Assembly (NCBI GenBank): GCA_034666985.1
Contig: JAXDKS010000003.1
Location: forward strand, 1 to 64,000
DNA length: 64,000 bases
DNA from: DATARR01 sp034666985
Lineage (GTDB): Bacteria > Acidobacteriota > Thermoanaerobaculia > Multivoradales > UBA5704
Direction of reading: 5' to 3'
Part shown: piece by piece, positions 1-8,096 of the stretch
How positions within the stretch are numbered: position 1 is the stretch's first letter
How the letters are laid out: each line of letters starts with the position of its first letter
Translations under genes and position numbers: made by a program
Notes under the pieces: model-generated
Database searches by the model: none
The model's input: the letters and a program-made list of their open reading frames with translations, nothing else
Told to the model about the DNA's origin: nothing

Positions 1-284
1 AAGGTCGGCGGGTGCTGATCGAAGTCCGACTGCTCCTCCACCAGATGGAGGAAGACCCGGAACAGCATCTCGTTGGTCGGCTGGCTCGACGGCACGATGA
101 GCTCGTTGACGCCGCCGGGCTCGGACGCCCAGCCGGTGACCACGGTGCCGCCGCGGTGGGGGCCGGCCGTCCGGCTCTGGGTGGCGGGCGCGGGCTCGCG
201 CCGGCAGCCGGCGAGACACAGGACCCCAGCGGCGAGCAGGGCCGCGAGGCGGCGGAACCGGGAAGCGGTGGCTTGCGCGATCAT
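1..284 (-). CDS. Extracellular solute-binding protein family 5, N-terminal part (partial)
   Basis: The reading frame starts at ATG 284-282 and runs off the left edge of the window, giving about 94 residues. It opens with a lipoprotein signal: basic start (RFRR), hydrophobic stretch, then lipobox LAGC. After a short linker comes GGTVVTGWASEPGGVNELIVPSS, which resembles the first strand of peptide/oligopeptide-binding SBP_bac_5 proteins that feed ABC importers, anchored at the outer face of the membrane. The family assignment rests on this N-terminus only. It is divergent from the histidine kinase at 373 with an 88-nt gap that must hold both promoters. Confidence 0.7.
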   Translation of the reverse strand, partial: MIAQATASRFRRLAALLAAGVLCLAGCRREPAPATQSRTAGPHRGGTVVTGWASEPGGVNELIVPSSQPTNEMLFRVFLHLVEEQSDFDQHPPT

Positions 285-372
285 GGGAAAAACCTCGGGG
301 CATCGTACCCGACGGAGCACCGGGAAGGAAGCCCCCGATGTGTCCGAATGGCCGGGTGTTATCCTGAGCGAT

Positions 373-1812
373 ATGAAACGCGCGGCGAGATCGACCTTCT
401 CGCGCCGGCTGCTGATCGCCTCCCTGGTCTTCGGGCTCTTCGTCCTGTTCGACATCGCCCTGTTCGGGTGGCTGATCTTCCGCTCCCTCTCCCAGCGCGA
501 GGTGGAGCAGGTGCTGCTCCAGACCCGGGCGCAGGCCGAGACCCTGGCGCGGCAGATCGCGCGCCGGGCCGCCAGCGAGAAGGACCTCTATACGGCGGTC
601 GCCGTGGAGCGGGAGACCCAGACCTACATCGACCAGATGCTGCGCCAGAAGGACGTCGTCCGCACGGTCGAGATCCACGACAAGAACGGCGCGCTGGTCT
701 ACCAGGGGCGCAGCGAGGAGCGCCTGCCGGTGGAGCACGGGGGCGGAGCGCCGTCCTTTCCGCCGGTGATGGGATCGCCGGAGCTCCAGCGGCACGTGCC
801 CCTGGCGCCGCCGCGGGTGGAGCAGAAGGTGCGGGAGACGGAGTCCACCTATGAGGTCCCCGACATCAAGGTCCCCATCGGCCCCTCCGGGCAGTACGGC
901 TCGCTGCAGATCGGCATCAGCGCCGGGGAGCTCAGGAAGCGCATCGAGGTGCTGCGCGGCGAGCTGATCCGCCAGGCGTCACTCATCGGCGCTTCCTCGA
1001 TGGCGGCGCTGGTGGCGGCCTACATCGCTATCTGGCTGCTGCTCAAGCGGTCTCAGCGCCTGGAGCTGCAGGCCGCCGAGGCCGAGCGGCTGGCCTACAT
1101 CGGCACCCTGGCCTCCGGCTTGGCGCACGAGATCCGCAACCCGCTCAACTCGCTGAACCTCAACATGCAGATGCTGGAGGAGGAGATCGGAGAGACCGGC
1201 TCGGCACCCACGGGCAAGCGGCTGCTGTCGATCACCCGCTCGGAGATCAGCCGCCTGGAGCGGCTGGTGACCGACTTCCTGGCCTACGCCAAGCCGCGCC
1301 CCCTGGAGCTGGAGGAGATGCCGGCCGTGCGCCTGCTGGAACGGCTGCGGGAGGTGCTGGCCGGGGAGATCCTGAAGCGGAAGGCCCAGGTGGAGGTGGA
1401 GGACAGGAGCGGCGGCGCGCGGGTGAAGGTGGACCCCTCCCAGATGAACCAGCTCCTCCTCAACCTGGCCCAGAACGCCTTCTCCGCCGCCGAGGAGGCG
1501 GGCCGGACCCCCGTCCTCAAGCTGGCGGCCTACCGCCAGGGCCCGGCCGTCTGCCTGGAGATGGCGGACAACGGCATCGGCATGTCGGCCGAGGAGCAGG
1601 CCCGGATCTTCGACCTCTTCTACTCCAACCGCAAAGGCGGCACCGGCCTTGGCCTCGCCATCGTGGACCGCATCGTCCGCGCCCACGGCGGGCGGGTCGG
1701 CGTGCGCAGCGCCAAGGGAGTGGGCACGGCGGTGATCGTCGAGCTCCCCGCCGTGGCGGCGCCTTCCGAGCCGTCCCACCGCGCCGCCGTCGAAGCCCCC
1801 GCCGGGGCTTGA
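373..1812 (+). CDS. Membrane sensor histidine kinase
   Basis: 479 residues. A first membrane segment (about residues 13-36) and a second (about 200-222) bracket a periplasmic sensing region that I do not recognise. There is no obvious HAMP domain. The dimerisation/phosphoacceptor box LAHEIRNPLN puts the phosphorylated His near residue 252. The ATPase domain shows the N-box (NLAQNAF), G1 (DNGIG) and G2 (GTGLGLAI). The ATG at 373 was chosen because the hydrophobic anchor begins right after it; longer frames upstream run through the divergent promoter region. No response regulator follows, so the partner is elsewhere. The next genes are integron-type cassettes, not part of its operon. Confidence 0.9.
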   Translation: MKRAARSTFSRRLLIASLVFGLFVLFDIALFGWLIFRSLSQREVEQVLLQTRAQAETLARQIARRAASEKDLYTAVAVERETQTYIDQMLRQKDVVRTVEIHDKNGALVYQGRSEERLPVEHGGGAPSFPPVMGSPELQRHVPLAPPRVEQKVRETESTYEVPDIKVPIGPSGQYGSLQIGISAGELRKRIEVLRGELIRQASLIGASSMAALVAAYIAIWLLLKRSQRLELQAAEAERLAYIGTLASGLAHEIRNPLNSLNLNMQMLEEEIGETGSAPTGKRLLSITRSEISRLERLVTDFLAYAKPRPLELEEMPAVRLLERLREVLAGEILKRKAQVEVEDRSGGARVKVDPSQMNQLLLNLAQNAFSAAEEAGRTPVLKLAAYRQGPAVCLEMADNGIGMSAEEQARIFDLFYSNRKGGTGLGLAIVDRIVRAHGGRVGVRSAKGVGTAVIVELPAVAAPSEPSHRAAVEAPAGA

Positions 1813-1910
1813 CTATTGTAGGATGGGCATCGCTCCACCGGCTGGTTGGGAGCCTGCCGCCGCGGCCGGCGAAGTCTCACGACGCCTCGAGGCAAGAAAG
1901 GTGCCAGGCT

Positions 1911-2276
1911 ATGAAGCGAGATCTTGATCTCATACGCAAGATCATCCTTACCGTCGAGGATCTACCTACAGGCAATGTGCCTGAGGAGATTGAGATTGAT
2001 GGCTATACAGAGGAGCAGATCGGCTACCATAGCTATCTCATCGTTGACTCTGGTTTTGCTGAGGGTGTGGACATGGGGGCCTTCGGAGATACTTCTCCAA
2101 ACTGGCAATTGATCCATCTGACCTCGGCGGGGCACGACTTCGCAGAGGCGTCACGAAACGAAACTTCATGGAACAAGGCCAAGAGCATCGTTAAGGAGAA
2201 GGCAGGTGGTGCGACATTGGATATCCTGAAGGAGGTTTTAATCGGAGTAATTCGGGGTACTCTAGGCTTGCCCTGA
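1911..2276 (+). CDS. DUF2513 family protein (gene-cassette ORF)
   Basis: 121 residues beginning MKRDLDLIRKIILTVED, the typical opening of DUF2513 proteins, followed by IDGYTEEQIGYHSYLIVDSGF and LIHLTSAGHDFAEASR. The fold is expected to be winged-helix-like and the function is unknown. Base composition is clearly lower in GC than the kinase upstream. An attC-like site lies 82 bp after the stop, in the position expected for a gene cassette, and DUF2513 genes are common in chromosomal integrons. I see no attI or attC site immediately before it, so its left boundary is unclear. Confidence 0.8.
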   Translation: MKRDLDLIRKIILTVEDLPTGNVPEEIEIDGYTEEQIGYHSYLIVDSGFAEGVDMGAFGDTSPNWQLIHLTSAGHDFAEASRNETSWNKAKSIVKEKAGGATLDILKEVLIGVIRGTLGLP

Positions 2277-2358
2277 AGATTATTCAAGAAGGTTGTTCGA
2301 CATCGAAAGTAGAGTGCTATGGGTGTGAAGGACTGTCCGCCCACTGAGGGCTATGGGC

Positions 2359-2431
2359 GGCCAACCCTGGCGGTCGAGCGGACGGAAACCGCAAAAAGCG
2401 CGGTTCCGCCGCTCACCGCTGAGCGTTAGCG
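2359..2431 (+). other. attC-like integron recombination site
   Basis: Inverse core GGCCAAC (2359-2365) and core GTTAGC (2425-2430) bracket an imperfect hairpin. The left arm 2376-2390 pairs over 13 bp with the right arm 2402-2414 once two unpaired A residues (2382 and 2386) are looped out; the loop is 2391-2401. A folded stem with extrahelical bases on one arm is the structural signature that integron integrases recognise. The outer halves (CCAAC..GGCGGT and ACCGCT..GTTAG) are also largely complementary. It separates the DUF2513 gene from the RibD_C gene, as an attC site should. Confidence 0.78.
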
Positions 2432-2463
2432 CGCACGATGTAATCCAATCGTAGGAGAGTTAC

Positions 2464-3078
2464 ATGAGAAAACTCATCGCATCCACATTTACATCACTGG
2501 ACGGTGTCATGCAGGCGCCAGGCGGACCGGACGAAGATCCAACCGAAAATTTTACGTTAGGTGGTTGGACCTCGGCTTTCTGGGACGAAGCGATGGATCT
2601 TTCTGCGGCAGGTTTCGATGGTAAAGATCGAGAGCTTGTACTCGGCCGAAAAACCTACGATATATTCGAGGCTTATTGGCCTCACCAAGCAGAGGATAAT
2701 GCGATTGCGCGAACGTTCAACGCGGCAAAAAAACATGTGGCGTCCCGCACGTTGAAGTCATTGAAATGGAACAACTCATCGGTACTTGGCGGTGACGTCG
2801 TTTCTGCCATCACCGCGCTCAAGGGGCAGCCCGGACACGACCTTCAAATCATTGGCAGCGGCAATCTAATTCAGACGTTACAAGTCGCATCGCTCATTGA
2901 CGAATACCACGTATGGACGTACCCCGTCGTTCTTGGCCGTGGGAAGCGATTGTTTGAAAAAGACGCAAGGCCATGTGCACTGCGACTCGTGGCTTCGAAG
3001 GTCTCAGCATCTGGCGTTGTGATGAGCACCTATGTTCCGGCTGGAGATATTGCGCTTGGCACAGTTGGTCAAGCCTAG
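2464..3078 (+). CDS. RibD C-terminal domain (dihydrofolate reductase-like) protein
   Basis: 204 residues. It starts MRKLIASTFTSLDGVMQAPGGPDED and contains LVLGRKTYDIFEAYWP and LQIIGSGNLIQTL, the pattern of YyaP/RibD_C reductases related to dihydrofolate reductase (NADPH-binding Rossmann-like fold). The physiological substrate is unknown. The start is supported by AGGAGAG 6-12 nt upstream. It lies between two attC-like sites and is lower in GC than the backbone, so it is best read as a mobile gene cassette. Relatives of this family are frequent cassette cargo. Confidence 0.85.
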   Translation: MRKLIASTFTSLDGVMQAPGGPDEDPTENFTLGGWTSAFWDEAMDLSAAGFDGKDRELVLGRKTYDIFEAYWPHQAEDNAIARTFNAAKKHVASRTLKSLKWNNSSVLGGDVVSAITALKGQPGHDLQIIGSGNLIQTLQVASLIDEYHVWTYPVVLGRGKRLFEKDARPCALRLVASKVSASGVVMSTYVPAGDIALGTVGQA

Positions 3079-3154
3079 CCGAGCGCGAAAGAATTGACCG
3101 GCGCGCCAAGATGGCTGCAGAGGCGACGTGACTATGCTGTCTACAAACTGGGCG

Positions 3155-3213
3155 CGCTAACAATGCGCTGCAGCCGACGTTTGCTAGCGCAGGCTGAGCT
3201 TAATACGTAGGCG
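3155..3213 (+). other. attC-like integron recombination site
   Basis: Starts GCGCTAAC (3154-3161), followed by CAATGCGCTGCAGCCGACG, a typical left half of attC sites, and ends at ACGTAGGC, which looks like a core GTTAGGC that has lost one T. The arm GCTGCAGCC (3168-3176) pairs with GGCTGAGC (3192-3199) with one extrahelical G. It lies 76 bp after the stop of the RibD_C gene. Confidence 0.65.
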
Positions 3214-3274
3214 GCACTCGCACCAACACGGAACCGCGGGTCATGCGAGGATGGAAAGAGCGCAGCGACGATGA

Positions 3275-4121
3275 GATTCACTCATACGGCTGCTGACCGG
3301 CGCCGGGCGATCGCGACGAAACATCCTCGGCTTGGATTTCGCCGGAACCGTCGAAGCCGTTGGCGCGGCCGCCAGCCTGTTCAAGCCCGGAGACCGCGTT
3401 TTCGGAATGTGCCCGTCCGGGAATGACGGCGCCCAAGCGGAATATTTCTGCATGCCCGAAACCGGGCCGATCGCGCACATGCCCTCGAATCTGCGCTTCG
3501 ATCAGGCTGTCGTCTGCGAAGGCGCCTTTTACGCAAATCCGATCATCGAGCATTTCGCTCTGAAACCCGGCCACAGGATCCTTGATCTACGGCGCATCCG
3601 GCGCGATCGGCACGGCAGCGCTTCAACTCGCCAAAGATCGCGGCGCCGAGGTTGTCGCGGTCGTGGCAGGCCGCCACCTCGGACTGGCCCGATCGCTGGG
3701 AGCCGACCTGGCGGTCGACTATGCCACCGACGCCTTCGACCAGCTTGGCCGCAGCTTCGACTTCGTGCTGGACGCGGTGGGAAAGCTGGGCATCCGCCGA
3801 TGGCGGCGATGGCTCAAGCCCGGGGGCGTCTTCGCGACGACGGATCTCGGCCCCTGGTCGCAGAATCTGCTGTTCCTGCTCTGGTCGAGGGTCACGGGAA
3901 ACGGGCGGGTCGTGATTCCCTTGGCGAAGCGGGGAAGCGGGCAGGCGTTCGTGACCGGATTGAGGGACAAGATCGAAGCGGGCCGATTCAGTCCCGTCAT
4001 CGATCGCAGCTATCCTCTCGCCGCGATCGCCGATGCCTATCGTTACGTCCAGACCGGAGAGAAGGCTGGCGTGGTCGTCATCGACATCGTCACGGAAGGC
4101 CGGCCTGCCGAGCCCGGGTGA
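3275..4121 (+). pseudogene. NAD(P)-dependent zinc-type alcohol dehydrogenase/quinone oxidoreductase, truncated and frameshifted
   Basis: The first open segment (to about 3580) reads RRNILGLDFAGTVEAVG..GDRVFG..EYFCMPE, and the second (from 3582) reads IYGASGAIGTAALQLAKDRGAEVVAV through the C-terminus. They belong to one MDR-family protein. The two halves join perfectly if one T in the run at 3579-3581 is removed, so there is a single-base frameshift (real or a sequencing error). About 50-60 N-terminal residues are missing: in-frame sequence begins only after a stop at 3272-3274, just 60 bp past an attC-like site. Cassette activity therefore probably cut off the gene's start. Confidence 0.75.
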
Positions 4122-4176
4122 AGAACGCTCAAGCGGATAGAACGCCGTTTCCGGCGCTCGGCCGGAGAGCGCCGAT

Positions 4177-4200
4177 GGGAGCGGCCCATGGGCCGCTCCC
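4177..4200. terminator. Perfect 24-bp palindrome between convergent genes
   Basis: GGGAGCGGCCCATGGGCCGCTCCC is its own reverse complement over 24 bases. It sits between the convergent ends of the broken dehydrogenase (+) and the propeller gene (-). There is no T-run on either side, so it may act as a bidirectional stem rather than a classical rho-independent terminator. Confidence 0.45.
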
Positions 4201-4231
4201 TGAGAAAGGCGAAGCCCGATTTGAACGCGGC

Positions 4232-5986
4232 TCAGTTGCCGAGCACGAAGAGGTGGCCGGCGTTCTGGGAGAAAATCCTGCCGTCGCTGCCGATCGACGC
4301 CGGGGTGTAGGCGGCGCCCACCGCGAGCTGCTGGAAGAGGTTGTCGCGGAGGATTCCTCCCTGGAGGATGGCGTACGTGTTGCCGTCCTCGCTGTTGGCG
4401 AAGACGGTGCCATTACCATCGATCGCCATGCCGTTGACACACCATTCGAAGCCGTTCGGGTGATCGCTGACGCAGGTCACGCTGCCGTTCGCGTTGCGAG
4501 TGCAGCTCTGGGTGTTGGTGTTCTGCCACTGCCACTCGACGCTCATCGTGGGGCCGAGCTGGGTGATGAAGTATTCCTCCGGGTAATTGGGGTGTGTCGC
4601 GGTGCGATCGGAGGGGCAGACCGTCTCGACGTCGCAGTACGATCCGGTTTCGCTGTAATGATTGTCCTTGGTGACGATGGAGTACGTTCCCGAGTGGCTG
4701 TAGATGCCCGGGGTGATGTCCCAGCCGAACGGGTACGCGCCCTGGAACTGCCCCGTCGAGCTGAACTTCATCAGGTGCCCCTGCGCCCAGTTGTAACGGC
4801 TATAGGTGCCGAAGACGACGCTGCCGTCCGGCGCCACGGTCGGCGACGCCGTGCCGTCGTCGAGCACGCGCCCGGGGCCTGGCTCGTTGGTCCCGGGATC
4901 GACCCCAAGGTGAGCCCCCGCCCGGCAGCCGCCGGGGCCGCCGATCGGCAGCAGGACGCCGCAGCCATCATTCAGCCGGTCCCGCAGGGAGGCGCTCCAT
5001 TTGAGCGTCAGGTTCGGGTTGACGGCGATGAGGTAGCTGTAGCGGGTGACGAAGTGGCCGCGGCTCACCGTGTAGATGGTGCCGTTGGGGGCGATCGCCG
5101 GCGCGACGTTGATGCCGGGGCGCTGCGACCCGCAGAGGGTGGTCGTGGGGACGGCGTCCGGGGACGGCGGCCATGGCAGGTCGGCATCGGCGAACTGGAC
5201 CTTGCACGTGGTGTCCGTCCCTCTCGGCGCGCCCGGCGTCAGGACCGAGTAGGACACCTTGGAGGCCTGATTCTGCGGCGTGATCTTGACCAGCCACGAG
5301 TCCACCACGTCCTGGTCCCACGGCTGTGAGTGCGAGAGCTGGATGGCGTTGTAGTAGATGTTGCCGTTCTTGTCCGCGCTCAAGGGGCTGGCGACGAAGA
5401 TGTCCGTATTGTTGACGGGTGCGCTCGTGCCCGTCGCAAAGGGGTTGATGGTGGCCACCACCGAGCCGTCGCTCTTGCGGAGCTTCGTCACCGTGCCCTG
5501 GGCCGAGGGAACGTAGATGAAGTCCCCGGCCAGCGCGGGGTGGAACACCGGCTCCCAGAAAGCTCCAACGCCCGTGTTGCTCCCATAGGGAACGGGTTTC
5601 CAGGTCGAGGTGTAGGACCAGGCCACCACCAGGTTGCCGCCCTGCCAGGTCAGCTTCTTCTCCATCCAGTCCTGGGTTTCCCAGTGGGGGATGGTGGTGA
5701 AGTTCCCTCCTTTGAACTCCATGTAGACGTCGTTGCCGTCCAAGAGCGGCGTCTGGTAATGCACAAACAGGTCGCCGCCGCCCGCAGCGATCTCAGCCGG
5801 TACGAACGGGTCGTAGACGATGTCCTGGACGATCCGGGTCAGCGGCTGGCCGAGGGTCGAGACACTCGAGCCGTGCTGTGGGTCATGTCCCCATTGCGGC
5901 CACTGAGGCGCCACTGCGGCGAACAGGCTCCCCGCTCCTATCACGCTCACTGCGGCGATACAGAGAAATACAAGCTTACATTTCAC
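4232..5986 (-). CDS. Secreted PQQ-like beta-propeller protein
   Basis: 584 residues. The start is GTG 5986-5984, because AAAGGAGGAC lies 5-14 nt upstream and the protein then begins with a clean signal peptide (KCKLVFLCIAAVSVIGAGSLFAAVA). The mature protein opens PQWPQWGHDPQHGSS, typical of exported PQQ-like or quinoprotein propellers. Repeats with the flavour GDFIYVPSAQGTVTKLRKSDG, NGTIYTVSRG, DGSVVFGTYSR and NGTVFANSEDGNTY look like propeller blades. Likely extracytoplasmic; no catalytic assignment is possible. It stands alone: the neighbouring Hsp20 gene, also on this strand, is separated by a terminator. Confidence 0.75.
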   Translation of the reverse strand: MKCKLVFLCIAAVSVIGAGSLFAAVAPQWPQWGHDPQHGSSVSTLGQPLTRIVQDIVYDPFVPAEIAAGGGDLFVHYQTPLLDGNDVYMEFKGGNFTTIPHWETQDWMEKKLTWQGGNLVVAWSYTSTWKPVPYGSNTGVGAFWEPVFHPALAGDFIYVPSAQGTVTKLRKSDGSVVATINPFATGTSAPVNNTDIFVASPLSADKNGNIYYNAIQLSHSQPWDQDVVDSWLVKITPQNQASKVSYSVLTPGAPRGTDTTCKVQFADADLPWPPSPDAVPTTTLCGSQRPGINVAPAIAPNGTIYTVSRGHFVTRYSYLIAVNPNLTLKWSASLRDRLNDGCGVLLPIGGPGGCRAGAHLGVDPGTNEPGPGRVLDDGTASPTVAPDGSVVFGTYSRYNWAQGHLMKFSSTGQFQGAYPFGWDITPGIYSHSGTYSIVTKDNHYSETGSYCDVETVCPSDRTATHPNYPEEYFITQLGPTMSVEWQWQNTNTQSCTRNANGSVTCVSDHPNGFEWCVNGMAIDGNGTVFANSEDGNTYAILQGGILRDNLFQQLAVGAAYTPASIGSDGRIFSQNAGHLFVLGN

Positions 5987-6188
5987 CTCTGTCCTCCTTT
6001 GATTGGGCCTCGATCCCCGCTGCGTGCCGCGCTCACCTCGGGAGTGACGGCATGCCAATCCGTCGGCTGAGACGAGGGCTCTCGTTGGTTCGCGGCGCGG
6101 ATGAAGTCGCATTTCCAATTGAACAAGTGTGCGAACTCTTCCAAAGCGTGACGGCCGCCCCCTCCAGGAAGGCCCCTCTAAATACAAA

Positions 6189-6227
6189 TTCCCCCTCTCC
6201 CGGTAGAAAGAGACGGGAGAGGGGGAA
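6189..6227 (-). terminator. Terminator hairpin downstream of hsp20
   Basis: A 14-bp perfect stem (6189-6202 with 6214-6227) and an 11-nt loop. On the minus strand it is followed by AATTTGTATTTAG, a T-rich tail. It lies 24 bp past the Hsp20 stop. Confidence 0.7.
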
Positions 6228-6250
6228 ATGGCTCGCCCGAAGGGGCGGTC

Positions 6251-6691
6251 TCAACTGATGGAGATCTTGCGCGGCTTGGCCGTTTCCGCCTTGGGCACCG
6301 TGATGGTCAGCACGCCGTTCTCGAAGGCGGCCTGCACGGCTTCCCCGTTGACCTGCTGGGGCAGGGCGAAGGAGCGGGCGAACGAGCCGTAGGTGCGCTC
6401 GATGCGGTGGTAGCCCTCCTTCTGCGCGTCCTTCTCGAACTTCCGCTCGCCCGACAGGCGCAGGACGTTGTTCTCCAGCGTGATCTGGATGTCGTCCCTG
6501 GTCAGGCCCGGCAGCTCGGCCTGAAGCCTGTAGCCGTCCCCGGTCTCCTGGATGTCGACCGGAGGCACCCAGCTCCGGCTCCCGACGTCCTCGTTCGGCA
6601 GGTCGCCGAAGAAGGTATCGAACAGGCGCGAGAACGGTTCGCGGTTCAGGTAGGCCACCGTGGGATTCCAGCGCGTCATGTTGTTCAGCAT
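6251..6691 (-). CDS. Hsp20/alpha-crystallin small heat-shock protein
   Basis: 146 residues from ATG 6691; this ATG is 8 nt after AGGAGG, whereas the in-frame ATG at 6697 is only 2 nt away. The alpha-crystallin domain covers about residues 40-146: WVPPVDIQETGDGYRLQAELPGL, DIQITLENNVLRLSGER, the family hallmark AAFENGVLTITVPKAE, and a short C-terminal tail KPRKISIS. It is an ATP-independent holdase that binds unfolding proteins in the cytoplasm as oligomers. It is a single-gene unit with its own promoter (6752-6780), an operator-like inverted repeat and a terminator, consistent with stress regulation. Confidence 0.93.
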   Translation of the reverse strand: MLNNMTRWNPTVAYLNREPFSRLFDTFFGDLPNEDVGSRSWVPPVDIQETGDGYRLQAELPGLTRDDIQITLENNVLRLSGERKFEKDAQKEGYHRIERTYGSFARSFALPQQVNGEAVQAAFENGVLTITVPKAETAKPRKISIS

Positions 6692-6751
6692 GGTCATTTC
6701 CTCCTTGTGTCTCCTCGAATTCGGCGGGTCACTTCCGCCTCGTCTGGAATG

Positions 6752-6780
6752 ATGATAGACAGACGCTAAGATCTTGTCAA
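6752..6780 (-). promoter_or_regulatory. Near-consensus sigma-70 type promoter of hsp20
   Basis: On the minus strand TTGACA (6780-6775), a 17-nt spacer, and TATCAT (6757-6752). It lies about 60 bp upstream of the Hsp20 start. Confidence 0.7.
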
Positions 6781-6803
6781 GCCCTCAGGACAAAAATCTT
6801 AGC
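6765..6803. promoter_or_regulatory. Operator-like inverted repeat overlapping the hsp20 promoter
   Basis: GCTAAGATCTTGTC (6765-6778) faces GACAAAAATCTTAGC (6789-6803). The repeat covers the -35 element, a place where a repressor would block transcription. It does not match CIRCE or HAIR consensus sites. The core AAGATCTTAG occurs again at 6877-6886. Confidence 0.45.
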
Positions 6804-6838
6804 GGTCGGATGTGGGATCAGCCCGCAGGGTAAGAAAA

Positions 6839-6863
6839 AGCCCTGCCGTCCCAGGGCAGGGCT
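6839..6863 (-). terminator. Rho-independent terminator of the hydrolase/zinc-ribbon operon
   Basis: A 9-bp perfect stem, AGCCCTGCC with GGCAGGGCT and a 7-nt loop. On the minus strand it is followed by TTTTTCTTAC. It is placed 34 bp after the zinc-ribbon stop. Confidence 0.8.
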
Positions 6864-6896
6864 CATCTTCAGCGGCAAGATCTTAGTCTGAGAAAG

Positions 6897-7061
6897 TCAG
6901 GATTCCGTCATCTCTTCGATCTCCTCCGGCAGGGCGAACTGCTCCGGGTCGTCGTTGCCGCAGGTCGCGCAGAGGATCTCGGCGAGCTTTCCCTCCTCCC
7001 ACTCGAAGCTGTAGCAGGGGGTCTCGCACTCCAGGCAGATGTAGTAATCCGGACTGGCCAT
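6897..7061 (-). CDS. Small zinc-ribbon-like protein (54 aa)
   Basis: Sequence MASPDYYICLECETPCYSF..EEGKLAEILCATCGNDDPEQF. Two CxxC pairs (C9/C12 and C31/C34) plus C16 suggest a rubredoxin- or zinc-ribbon-type metal site. The C-terminus is acidic. The start lies 4 nt after the stop of the hydrolase gene and the unit ends at a strong terminator, so the two genes are co-transcribed. The role is unknown. Confidence 0.75.
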   Translation of the reverse strand: MASPDYYICLECETPCYSFEWEEGKLAEILCATCGNDDPEQFALPEEIEEMTES

Positions 7062-7065
7062 GCGT

Positions 7066-7965
7066 TCACTCTACCTTGACAGGCGTGAGAGCCGTCCGCG
7101 ACTCCTCGGCGGTATCGGCGGTATCGGCGACGTTGGCCCGGCGGAAGCGCTGGAGGGCCGCCACCAGAGCCCGGGGACACTCGAGATGGAGGGCGTGGCC
7201 GCAGCCCGGGAGGACGTCCAACCGGGCGCGGGGGATCGCGGCGGCCATGGCGCGGGCGGTCTCCAGGTGGAAGAGCCCGTCGTTCTCCCCCCAGATCAGG
7301 GCCGTGGGCATGCGCAGCCGGGCGAGGTCCGCGGCCTTGAACGTGTCGGCCTCGCAAAGGCCTTCGAGGGTGTTGCGGACGGCGGCGGAGGTGTAGGCCT
7401 TGAGGAAGGCGGCGCGGGAGATCCTCATGATCCACGGCACGCGGGTGAAGAGGGCGGGGTAGAGCCGGTCGACGCCGGCGAGGTCGTCGACCCGCACCTG
7501 GGATTCGATCCTCTCCCAGTCCTGGTCGCGGTAGCCGCCGGCGTCGATGAGCACCAGCCGGGCCACGAGATCGGGACGCGCGAGAGCGAGACGGACAGCC
7601 ATCCATCCGCCCAGGCTCAGGCCGACCAGGGTGACCGGCCGGCCGCCGAGCTCGGTCTCGATCAGCCGCGCCAGCACCTCCGCCGCCTGCCGCATCCCCA
7701 GGCAGTCGTTCGGCGCCCGGGTGCCGCCCAGGGCTGTGAGCTCGGGGATGACGAGCCGGCAGTCGCGGCGCAGCGCCCGCATCACGGGGCTCCAGCCGGC
7801 CCCCACCGAGCCCAGGCCGTGGAGCAGGAGCCAGGGCTCGCCGTCCGGGCGGCCCACGACCGTGTAGGCCAGGGTGACCTCCCCGCAGCGCAGGCTCCGG
7901 CGGCGGGCGCCCAGCAGGCGCAGCCAGAGGCCGTTCGCGAGGGTGAGGAGACGCAGGAGCCACAT
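7066..7965 (-). CDS. Alpha/beta hydrolase fold protein
   Basis: 299 residues from ATG 7965 (MWLLRLLTLANGLWL), which gives a short hydrophobic N-terminus. Motifs: oxyanion region LLLHGLGSVGAGW, nucleophile elbow VGLSLGGWMA (Ser in GLSLG), and a late His in GCGHALHLE. The acid is probably the Asp in LIWGENDG. Predicted esterase/hydrolase with unknown substrate. Longer frames upstream enter the divergent rplU promoter region, so they were not used. It is the first gene of a two-gene operon. Confidence 0.82.
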   Translation of the reverse strand: MWLLRLLTLANGLWLRLLGARRRSLRCGEVTLAYTVVGRPDGEPWLLLHGLGSVGAGWSPVMRALRRDCRLVIPELTALGGTRAPNDCLGMRQAAEVLARLIETELGGRPVTLVGLSLGGWMAVRLALARPDLVARLVLIDAGGYRDQDWERIESQVRVDDLAGVDRLYPALFTRVPWIMRISRAAFLKAYTSAAVRNTLEGLCEADTFKAADLARLRMPTALIWGENDGLFHLETARAMAAAIPRARLDVLPGCGHALHLECPRALVAALQRFRRANVADTADTAEESRTALTPVKVE

Positions 7966-8026
7966 GGCATCAGGATAGCCCAGCAAGAACGGTACCTGAA
8001 CGGTACCTGATATGCCTTCGACGGCA

Positions 8027-8055
8027 TTGACCCGGAGCCGGGCTTGTGGTAGTTT
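8027..8055 (+). promoter_or_regulatory. Promoter candidate for the rplU operon
   Basis: TTGACC (8027-8032), a 17-nt spacer, then TAGTTT (8050-8055), 41 bp upstream of rplU. The -10 box is weak. An 11-nt direct repeat (GAACGGTACCT twice, 7987-8008) lies just upstream. Confidence 0.5.
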
Positions 8056-8096
8056 CTGCCGTCCACGTGTCTGTGGCGACTCTGGGAGCATTTCCA

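Noticed and set aside
3332..5329. 665-codon open frame on the plus strand covering the start of the propeller region
   Set aside because: It begins inside the broken dehydrogenase and then runs antisense to the propeller gene; composition and lack of any motif show it is a shadow of high-GC codons.
5330..6070. Open frame on the plus strand near the start of the propeller gene
   Set aside because: Antisense to the propeller; the minus-strand gene has a signal peptide and a ribosome binding site.
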